Shown in pieces: positions 17,284-23,613 of a stretch of DNA of 58,582 nucleotides (its first letter is position 1; each line of letters begins with the position of its first letter). The notes beneath the pieces are model-generated. The model ran no database searches. It was not told the DNA's origin and saw nothing but the letters and a program-made list of their open reading frames with translations. This DNA is from Thermomicrobiaceae bacterium. GTDB taxonomy: Bacteria; Chloroflexota; Chloroflexia; Thermomicrobiales; Thermomicrobiaceae. The stretch is from assembly GCA_014874455.1 (NCBI GenBank), contig JADBJL010000077.1:1-58582 (forward strand), given 5' to 3'. The position numbers were made by a program, and so were the translations under genes.

Positions 17284-17721
17284 ATGGCGGAGCGGGGATA
17301 CTGGATCGTCGTCGGCTCGCGGGAGAACTTCGAGGCCACCCGGCAGCACGGTTTCACCGTGCAGGGGTTCAAGAGCCGGCACCGCAAGAAGGCCGAGCAG
17401 ATGAGGCCGGGCGACAAGCTGGTCTACTACCTGACCGGCGAGAAGGGCTTCGCCGCCATCGCCACGGTGACGTCGACCTTCTTCGAGGATCACGCAGTGA
17501 TCTGGCGGAGCAAGGATCCGAAGAAACAGGCGGAAGATTACCCATGGCGAGTGAAGATCGAGCCGGACATCGTGCTACCGGAAGGCCACGCTGTCCCGGC
17601 CGAGCCGCTCGCCCTCCAGATGCAGTACACCCGCAAATGGCCGCCCAGCCACTGGACGCAATCCTCCACACAAAACGAGCGTATCCTGGTGCGCGTGCCG
17701 ATCCACGAGCACGCAGCGTGA
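17284..17721 (+). CDS. EVE (PUA-like) domain protein
   Basis: 145 aa from ATG 17284, with GGAG about 9 nt upstream. It reads GYWIVVGSRENFEATR at the start, then MRPGDKLVYYLTGEKGFAAIATVTS and ends with QSSTQNERILVRVPIHEH. This is the EVE fold of the PUA superfamily, thought to bind modified bases in DNA or RNA. EVE domains are often found in modification-dependent restriction systems and toxin-antitoxin loci, which fits the accessory neighbourhood. No nuclease domain is fused to it. It is followed 10 nt later by a 39-aa gene. Confidence 0.8.
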   Translation: MAERGYWIVVGSRENFEATRQHGFTVQGFKSRHRKKAEQMRPGDKLVYYLTGEKGFAAIATVTSTFFEDHAVIWRSKDPKKQAEDYPWRVKIEPDIVLPEGHAVPAEPLALQMQYTRKWPPSHWTQSSTQNERILVRVPIHEHAA

Positions 17722-17731
17722 GGAGCGCGAC

Positions 17732-17851
17732 ATGACGGAGCTGACCATCGAGACGCCGCTCCCAACGCGGATCGACGACCGCAATCGAAAGCATTGCTGT
17801 TTGCAAAAAGAGCTACGTGTCCGGATGTCCGTGTCGCCGGGGGAGCGATGA
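17732..17851 (+). CDS. 39-aa small protein between EVE gene and a Cys-containing gene
   Basis: ATG 17732 lies 10 nt after the EVE stop and has GGAG 6 nt upstream. The product starts MTELTIETPLPTRIDD and has a Cys pair (KHCC). It ends TGA 11 nt before the next start. Size, spacing and ribosome binding site support a real gene in a three-gene cluster. The function is unknown; it may be a small partner or antitoxin-like protein. Confidence 0.4.
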   Translation: MTELTIETPLPTRIDDRNRKHCCLQKELRVRMSVSPGER

Positions 17852-17861
17852 GGAGGCGTCC

Positions 17862-18302
17862 ATGCGCTACGCACACGTGTGCCGAGACGGCTACCGGGTG
17901 CTCTGCAGCGTCAAGGGGTGCGGCGAGCAGCTCGGCCGCATCGTCGATCACCCCGAGTACGGCGGGCGCGCCTTCGAGTTCGTCGAGTGGATGGTCTTCG
18001 ACGAGGCGCAAGGAGTCTGGCGGCCGACTCGCTCCTACCAGCGCCGCGGCATCCCGTTCCGGCGAGCGCCGGCATGGTCCCGCGTGTCAAGGATCCCGCG
18101 CTTGGGATACGACCCGCGCGAGAACCGGCTGGACGTCCCCTTGCCGCGACGCGCACAACGGTCGCAGCCGCTGCCGGCGCTCGCCTTCTGCGCCCGCGGG
18201 CACCTCTCTGAGATCGACCCCGCGCATCTTCCGATCGACGTCTGGTTCGAGCACGACGGCAGGCTGCGCCGAAAAGCCCCCCAGCGCGAGACGGGGACTT
18301 GA
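17862..18302 (+). CDS. Hypothetical protein with two Cys clusters
   Basis: 146 aa from ATG 17862, with AGGAGG 6 nt upstream. Cys at CRDGYRVLCSVKGCGEQLG and CARGHLSE could form a zinc site or two half-sites. It also has a long basic middle region (PRRAQRSQPLPALAF). No known family is recognised. Gene order EVE, 39-aa gene, this gene, with tight spacing, suggests an operon; all three could belong to the mobile element. Confidence 0.55.
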   Translation: MRYAHVCRDGYRVLCSVKGCGEQLGRIVDHPEYGGRAFEFVEWMVFDEAQGVWRPTRSYQRRGIPFRRAPAWSRVSRIPRLGYDPRENRLDVPLPRRAQRSQPLPALAFCARGHLSEIDPAHLPIDVWFEHDGRLRRKAPQRETGT

Positions 18303-18440
18303 CATCCGTGCGCCGTGCACGTACACTTCGCAGTGAAGCCGCGATGAGCGGCAGCGGGTCGGTACAAGGTAAATAACCGGGTGAAGCGGCGATCCAGCCG
18401 GGGCGACAGGTTCGCTGACCGGTCGGGTCGCTGTTTCGCT

Positions 18441-18683
18441 ATGGGTCAGGGAACCGCGTCCACCCCTCAGCTTGTTGAGGCCCGTCGGCGCGCGGCCCGC
18501 GCCTCGGCACGGGCGCGCCGGCAGGCCGCGCAGGAAGCCCTCCTCGTCACTGTGCGCATCCAGCCAGCGCACGAGCTCTCCCTGGCGCAGCTCGCGGCGT
18601 GGCGATCCTTTTGGCGAGCGCTGCTCGCCGCGGAGCCGGAGCTGCCCGTCTCCGCCGGAGAGGAGGCCGCCGATGGCCGGTAG
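18441..18683 (+). CDS. Small basic helical hypothetical protein
   Basis: 80 aa from ATG 18441; a longer version starts at GTG 18381. Neither start has a strong ribosome binding site. The N-terminal half is rich in Arg and Ala (VEARRRAARASARARRQAAQ) and probably a basic helix. Its end overlaps the start of the primase-like gene by 11 nt, which supports translation coupling and membership of the replication operon. The role is unknown. Confidence 0.45.
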   Translation: MGQGTASTPQLVEARRRAARASARARRQAAQEALLVTVRIQPAHELSLAQLAAWRSFWRALLAAEPELPVSAGEEAADGR

Positions 18684-19338
18684 AGATGCCGCGCCCCGGC
18701 GGGGCACCGGGGCGGCAGCGGCCAGTTGCGGGGCTCGGGGATCACAACTTAACGATACAGGAATCCCCGTCCTGCACACAACTATCAACCCCTGGCGCAC
18801 CGTCGCGGCCCAGATGGACGACAGTGCGCTGGTTGTCTGGCTGGCCGACCTTAAGATCATTGAGACCGACGCCGACGGTGACGACCAGATATCACCGAAC
18901 ACGCGCGCAGTCGCTTCGTTGATGCGTGAGGCGGCCGAGCGCGAGCTGGCTCTCCGCCGCCGGGCCCGCGCCCGCAAACCGGGGCCGACCGGCGGCCTGC
19001 CGCGCGAGCACCACCAGCGGTTGCGCGAGGAGATCGCCCGCCGTCTCGACCTGGTCGCGCTGATCCGCGAGGGCGTGCCGGATCTGCGTCGCAGCGGTGC
19101 GAGCTGGCGCGGCCGCTGCCCGCTGCACGATGACCGAGAGCCGTCGCTGGTGGTCTGGCCCGAGCGCGGGCGCTGGCGGTGCTTCGGATGCGGCGTCGGC
19201 GGTGACGCCGTCGCCTGGCTCCTCGCGACCCGCCGCGAGCTCGACTACCGCGCTGCGGTGACCTACGCCGCGCTGCGCGCTGGCCTGCCAGCGGCGGCCG
19301 TCGTGGCCTGGCCGTCCCGGAAAGGAGGCCGGCCATGA
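18673..19338 (+). CDS. CHC2 zinc-finger primase-like protein
   Basis: 221 aa from ATG 18673, with AGGAGG 7 nt upstream; it overlaps the end of the preceding gene. The C-terminal half is a DnaG-type CHC2 zinc finger: C149-P-L-H152 ... C170-F-G-C173, with CPLHDDREPSLVVWPE and WRCFGCGVGGDAVAWL. There is no TOPRIM polymerase domain, so this is a zinc-binding half, like split primases of phages and plasmids. It overlaps the next gene (ATPase) by 4 nt (ATGA). The N-terminal about 100 residues are unlike anything I recognise. Confidence 0.8.
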   Translation: MAGRDAAPRRGTGAAAASCGARGSQLNDTGIPVLHTTINPWRTVAAQMDDSALVVWLADLKIIETDADGDDQISPNTRAVASLMREAAERELALRRRARARKPGPTGGLPREHHQRLREEIARRLDLVALIREGVPDLRRSGASWRGRCPLHDDREPSLVVWPERGRWRCFGCGVGGDAVAWLLATRRELDYRAAVTYAALRAGLPAAAVVAWPSRKGGRP

Positions 19339-21431
19339 CGCTGCGGTGTCCAGGATGTGGCGCCGAGCTCGTTGAGCTCGGCCCAGACGGCGCGCTCTGT
19401 ACTGGCGGCCACTGGTTCGAGCGTGACCCGCAGACCGGGGAGCTGCGGCCGTTGGAGCAGCCGACCGACCAGGGAGTACCCCGCGCCGAGGCCGAGACCC
19501 AGTCGCGCGAGTCGCAGGCCACCCGGCTGGTGAGGCTCGGCCGCGCAGCGGAGCTGTGGCATACACCCGACGGCGAGGGCTGGGCGACGATCGACGCCGG
19601 CGAGCACCGCGAGCACTGGCCGCTCCGGGCGCGTGGCTTCCGGGAGTGGCTCGCTCGCCGCTACTATGAGGCACACGGGCAAGCGCCGACCAGCCAGGCG
19701 ATGCAGGATGCGCTCGCCGTGCTCGAAGGCGACGCCAAGTACGCCGGGCCGGAGCACCCGGTGCATGTCCGCGTGGCCGAGCACGACGGCGCGATCTACC
19801 TCGACCTGGCCGATCCCCAGTGGCGCGCCGTCGAGATCGCGCCGGACGGCTGGCGTGTGGTGACCGACCCACCGGTGCGGTTCAGGCGGGCGCGGGGGAT
19901 GCAGCCGCTACCGGAGCCGCAACGTGGCGGGAGCCTCGATCTCCTCTGGCGGTACGTCAACGTCACTGAGGCCGACCGGCCGCTCGTGGCGGGGTGGTTG
20001 GCGATGACGCTCGCGCCGCGCGGGCCCTATCCGGTGCTCGCGCTCGGCGGCGAGCAGGGAAGTGGCAAGAGCACGACCGCGCGCGTCCTACGGCGGCTGG
20101 TCGACCCCAACGAGGCCGACCTGCGCTCGGAGCCGCGCGAGGTGCGCGACCTCGCCATCGCCGCCCGCAACGGCTGGGTCGTCGCCATCGACAACGCCAG
20201 CCACCTGCCCCAGTGGCTCAGCGACGCGCTCTGCCGGCTGAGCACTGGCGCCGGATTTGCCACTCGGGAGCTGTATACCGACACCGACGAGGTGATCATC
20301 CAGGCCCAGCGGCCCGTGATCATCACCTCGATCACTGACGTGGTGACGGCGCCTGACCTCCTGGATCGCGCGCTCGTGGTCTCGTGCCCGACCCTGCCGG
20401 ATGAGGCGCGCGAGCCAGAGGACGTGTTCTGGCGTCGTTTTGAGGCCGATCGTCCGCTGATCCTGGGGGCGCTGTGCGACCTCGTGAGCCGGGCGCTCTG
20501 CGAGCTGCCGCAGGTGCGGCTCGAGCGCTACCCGCGCATGGCCGACTTCGCCCGCTGGGCCGTCGCCGCGCTGGGGACGGAGAGCGGCGTGCTCGACCGC
20601 TACGCTGACAACCGGCGTACCGCGATCAGCACCGCGATCGAGGCCTCGCCGGTCGCTGAGGCCGTCTTGGCGTACATGGCTGGACGCGAGAGCTGGGAGG
20701 GGACAGCGAGCGAGCTGTTGGCCGAGCTGGACGCCGCGGCCGATGACGAGACCCGGCGCCGGCGCGAGCGAATGAAGGCCTGGCCCAAGACGGCCCGCGG
20801 GCTCGCGGGTGAGCTCCGGCGGCTGGCGCCGGCGCTGCGTGCCCTGGGGATCGACATGTCGTTTGCGCGATTGGGTCACAAGCGGGATCGCACCATCCAG
20901 TTCGAGCGAGTGCGCGCCAGACCGTCCGCACCGTCCGCATCGTCCGCGTGGGCACATGATGCCGATCACGATGCGGATTTCGTTGCGGACGGTCTTCGCT
21001 CGGTTGCGGACGGTGCGGACGTACTCGTCGGGACTGACCGTCCGCATGATAAGCCGCATGCCGACGCGGGAACAGAGATGACGCGGGCGGGTGCGGACGA
21101 TGCAGACGGTCGCATGCGCCGTCATTCTGATGGCGTCGATCACCGGCTGCAGGTGTCGTTTGGTCGTCACCACAGCGGCACCCGGCTAACCCCACGCGAT
21201 TGGGTGGGGGCACGACCGTCACCACCGTCATCGTCGGCCCAAGGTGCCGATGTGGACACGGATTTTCAGGGTGACGGTCGGAGGTCTAAAACCCCATGCT
21301 GTCCGGCCTGCCACCAGCCGTATGAGCTCAGGGAGACCGACCGCGAGGGCTGGCTTCAGCTTCGCTGCCGCTGCCGCAACGGCGAGTGGCGGTGGGTGCG
21401 GAAGAGCGACCCCGCGCTCGTAAAGGGGTGA
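19335..21431 (+). CDS. Replication ATPase/helicase of a mobile element with two zinc ribbons
   Basis: 698 aa. The N-terminal CPGCGAELVELGPDG...CTGGHWFE is a zinc ribbon. Walker A is GEQGSGKST (G239-S246), then WVVAIDNASHLPQWL as a Walker B-like motif, and RPVIITSITDVVT as sensor 1. This is the pattern of phage/plasmid primase-helicase ATPases, often with a C-terminal winged helix (about 480-540, WPKTARGLAGELRRLAPAL). Residues about 530-640 are a low-complexity linker encoded by the iteron-like DNA at 20924-21098. The end holds a second zinc ribbon (CPACHQPYELRE...CRCRNGEWRW). It starts inside the end of the CHC2 gene (ATGA), so the two act together. Family assignment beyond ATPase is by pattern only. 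Confidence 0.7.
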   Translation: MTLRCPGCGAELVELGPDGALCTGGHWFERDPQTGELRPLEQPTDQGVPRAEAETQSRESQATRLVRLGRAAELWHTPDGEGWATIDAGEHREHWPLRARGFREWLARRYYEAHGQAPTSQAMQDALAVLEGDAKYAGPEHPVHVRVAEHDGAIYLDLADPQWRAVEIAPDGWRVVTDPPVRFRRARGMQPLPEPQRGGSLDLLWRYVNVTEADRPLVAGWLAMTLAPRGPYPVLALGGEQGSGKSTTARVLRRLVDPNEADLRSEPREVRDLAIAARNGWVVAIDNASHLPQWLSDALCRLSTGAGFATRELYTDTDEVIIQAQRPVIITSITDVVTAPDLLDRALVVSCPTLPDEAREPEDVFWRRFEADRPLILGALCDLVSRALCELPQVRLERYPRMADFARWAVAALGTESGVLDRYADNRRTAISTAIEASPVAEAVLAYMAGRESWEGTASELLAELDAAADDETRRRRERMKAWPKTARGLAGELRRLAPALRALGIDMSFARLGHKRDRTIQFERVRARPSAPSASSAWAHDADHDADFVADGLRSVADGADVLVGTDRPHDKPHADAGTEMTRAGADDADGRMRRHSDGVDHRLQVSFGRHHSGTRLTPRDWVGARPSPPSSSAQGADVDTDFQGDGRRSKTPCCPACHQPYELRETDREGWLQLRCRCRNGEWRWVRKSDPALVKG
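20924..21098. repeat. Cluster of eight GTCCGC motifs, four per orientation (iteron-like)
   Basis: GTCCGC occurs at 20924, 20933, 20942 and 21040. Its complement TGCGGAC occurs at 20984, 21005, 21014 and 21092. The first three are in tandem with 9-bp spacing. The cluster lies inside the 3' part of the replication ATPase gene. It could be an iteron-type origin or just a repetitive linker. Confidence 0.45.
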
Positions 21432-21579
21432 TCGGCTTGCCATTGGTATGCGATGCGCTTGCGAGATGGATGCAAAGAGCTTGCGAATGAACGGCTGCAG
21501 CGGCAGGAACGAGGGGCGATTTCGGCGTCAGGATGCCGAAACTGGCGTTGCGCCACGCCGAAATTGCATGGCGTGCCGT

Positions 21580-21607
21580 GTAATGGGTTTCCGAGTTCGC
21601 CCATTAC
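21580..21607. repeat. 8-bp inverted repeat
   Basis: GTAATGGG and CCCATTAC, separated by 12 nt, lie in a lower-GC gap between the ATPase gene and the next reading frame. No T-tract follows, so it is more likely a protein-binding site than a terminator. Confidence 0.35.
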
Positions 21608-21694
21608 GCCCATTTCCAGCTTTACAGCGATATGCGCGATGACGACGAGCGACGGGCAGATCGCGAAGGGGCGCATCGGGCAAGGAGGTACGAC

Positions 21695-22129
21695 GTGAGG
21701 GGGACGCCGACATCGCGACCGGATGCTCGCTGGGCCTACGCTCCCGGCGTGACGCAGCTCGATCCAGCGACCGCAGGCTTCTGGCGCTCGATCCTGCGCG
21801 CGTCGTACGCCGGGTGCGTCTGGGCGAAGGTCGAGGCCGCGATCCGCGCGGGCTGGCTCGCCCCAGCGGCGCGCCTCTCGGCGTCGCGTGACGGGCGGCG
21901 GTACGAACTCCGCGTCTACGTCCGCGACGTGCGCGAGGAGGCGGCGCTACGGCGGGTGCGGGCGCTCATGCGTCGCGAGCTCGGCTTCGTGCGCCCGCTC
22001 GCCTGCTACGACTGGGGCGGGCGCAAGCGCTGGTGCGATCCCAGCGTCGAGACGACGACGCCAGCGCCCCTGCGCCGCCGACATCGCACAAGCGACCGAA
22101 GCGCGCGAGGCGAGCGGGGAGGCGCGTGA
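21695..22129 (+). CDS. Hypothetical element-borne protein
   Basis: 144 aa from GTG 21695, chosen for the AAGGAGG 6 nt upstream. It includes LDPATAGFWRSILRASYAG, GWLAPAARLSASRDGRRYE and LRRVRALMRRELGF. A compact alpha/beta region with many Arg is likely DNA- or RNA-associated. No family is recognised. The frame runs into a Cys/Trp-rich C-terminus (CYDWGGRKRWCDP). The preceding 260 nt after the ATPase gene contain no convincing gene. Confidence 0.5.
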   Translation: MRGTPTSRPDARWAYAPGVTQLDPATAGFWRSILRASYAGCVWAKVEAAIRAGWLAPAARLSASRDGRRYELRVYVRDVREEAALRRVRALMRRELGFVRPLACYDWGGRKRWCDPSVETTTPAPLRRRHRTSDRSARGERGGA

Positions 22130-22132
22130 TAG

Positions 22133-22372
22133 ATGCGATGCGCGCCCCGCTCCTGGACGCGAGCGCTCCGGAGGCGGTGCCGCCTGCCGGAGCGCATCGT
22201 GTCGGTGCTCGAGCGGCTTGCCATCGAGGCGCGGGACGACCAGCTCCCGATGGTGCCGGTCGAGGACGCGGGGAACGCCTTCGTCGTCCTGCGCGAGCGC
22301 GGCTTCCGCGACTGGTTCCGCGAGGTCGCGCAAGCGCGTGGTGTGCGTGAGGGGGCGGGCGAGCGATGGTGA
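22133..22372 (+). CDS. Possible small element-borne protein
   Basis: 79 aa from ATG 22133. The C-terminal half (ERLAIEARDDQLPMVP, GNAFVVLRERGFRDWF) is protein-like, with a mix of acid and hydrophobic residues. Its end overlaps the next start by 7 nt. There is no ribosome binding site better than average and no known family. Confidence 0.35.
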   Translation: MRCAPRSWTRALRRRCRLPERIVSVLERLAIEARDDQLPMVPVEDAGNAFVVLRERGFRDWFREVAQARGVREGAGERW

Positions 22373-22572
22373 CCGGAGTGTCCCACGATGCCGTCGCGCA
22401 GCCGGCCAACCCGGACGACCTGGTCGACCTCGCGGGCGACGGCGCGCTCGCCTTCGTCGCCTGCCTCGTGCACGACGCCGTCGTCGAGGCGGCGCGCGGG
22501 GATGCGACGCCCGGCTATGGCTGGAGTGCTGCGCTGGTGGCTGGCTGCGTCCGATCTGGACGGCCAGGCTGA
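22366..22572 (+). CDS. Possible small element-borne protein
   Basis: 68 aa from ATG 22366, overlapping the end of the previous frame. It reads NPDDLVDLAGDGALAFVACLVHDAVVEAA, an acidic helical segment. The overlap with its neighbour suggests a coupled pair, but the frames are short in high-GC DNA and could be chance. Confidence 0.3.
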   Translation: MVTGVSHDAVAQPANPDDLVDLAGDGALAFVACLVHDAVVEAARGDATPGYGWSAALVAGCVRSGRPG

Positions 22573-22883
22573 CGGCCGCCGTCGAGCGGCTGCTCGCAGC
22601 GCTGCCACCAGCCGCAGGCGCGAAATCAGCTAGCCCCGGCCTCGCTTCCGCTTTGGGGCAAGACCGACGGAGCGGGCATGGTGCCAACGGGGCACGCTTC
22701 TGTGGCGCAGTAGCGCGCCACACGGATCACCACGGAGGATGGGTGGTCGGAGGTAATTTACCCCCGGTCGTTCATCATGGAGGGAAGTGTGACGTCATGA
22801 GACGCCAACGGTTATCGATCACAAAAGAGCGCGATCGCACGAGTGCCCTGGTCACTTCCGGTTTCTAATGAGAAAGCGTACCG
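22573..22883. other. Gap with an 8-bp inverted repeat
   Basis: No gene is supported. It contains TGTGGCGC and GCGCCACA at 22701-22708 and 22715-22722, spacer 6. A 23-codon frame starts at ATG 22797 after a GGAGG-like stretch; it is too short to call. Confidence 0.3.
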
Positions 22884-23120
22884 GTGGGTGTACAACGCGC
22901 GACGGTAGCTGGGCGTTGCGCTTCGGCGGCAGCGGCTGGCCGACCTGCTCGCCGCCTTGGGACGCTCGGTCTTCGACGGGGGAAGGTGCGCTGGCTCGCG
23001 GCGGAGCTGGGCGTCAGTCGTCGAACGGTCAGCCGTGACCTCGCTGCACTCTACGGCTCCCGGGCGGAACGTGAGATGAGACGCTGCCCTCTGTGTGGCG
23101 GGCGCGGGGTCATGCCGTGA
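22884..23120 (+). pseudogene. HTH protein, probably frameshifted remnant
   Basis: The open frame from GTG 22884 (78 aa) ends with a DeoR/MerR-like HTH (KVRWLAAELGVSRRTVSRD) and a Cys pair (CPLCGGRG). In a second frame over 22918-22980 the sequence RRQRLADLLAALGRSVFDGG looks like the natural N-terminal helix, so a frameshift near 22975 is likely. That second frame has no start after a TAG at 22906. The piece may be a decayed regulator of the element. Confidence 0.4.
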
Positions 23121-23613
23121 AAGACGGGCCCGAATGATTGGCGTAGACGATGCAGCTAGGCGACTAGAGGCAGCCGGTCGCCGCCGTGATGCGCGCCGAA
23201 TCCGAAGGAGATCCGAGTCGAAAACGCCTGGAATGCGTGCCGTCTGTACGGACGTGCTGCGGTGGTCGCCTCGGCCGTAGGCTGAGGGGAGGACGGCACG
23301 CAGGTCGGCGTGTCGGTTGTACCGCGCGAAGATCGAGCACCTAGCGGAGCACACCTCATCTGCCATGCTGAGTCTCCACCTCCCCGTTGTGGTGCCCTAT
23401 ACGACTGACCAGCGAACCAAAATTCGTGTCACCGACCACTGACGATCAGCCAGGTAGGGGCTTGACGACACGACGCCAATCCGTTATACGTCCCGCAGGA
23501 GATGGCAGGCGGAAATCCAGCGTGAGCCGAGCCACGCGCCTGCGGGCTGTGGCGCGGAAGAGGCCGTACTGCTCCGCATGCGCGCCAGCGCGCCTCGAAG
23601 TGGGCGGGACGTG
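23121..23613. other. Upstream region of the defence operon
   Basis: About 490 nt without a convincing gene. It ends with the strong promoter at 23462-23490 and a short leader of 123 nt to the helicase start. Confidence 0.4.
23462..23490 (+). promoter_or_regulatory. Sigma70-type promoter for the helicase-methyltransferase operon
   Basis: -35 TTGACG (23462-23467), spacer of exactly 17 nt, and -10 TATACG (23485-23490). It lies 123 nt before ATG 23614 in the same direction. It is the best consensus match I saw before the defence genes. Confidence 0.6.

Noticed and set aside
20924-21098. CRISPR-like array
   Set aside because: Units are 7-10 bp with no regular spacers of 30 bp or more, and there are no Cas genes.
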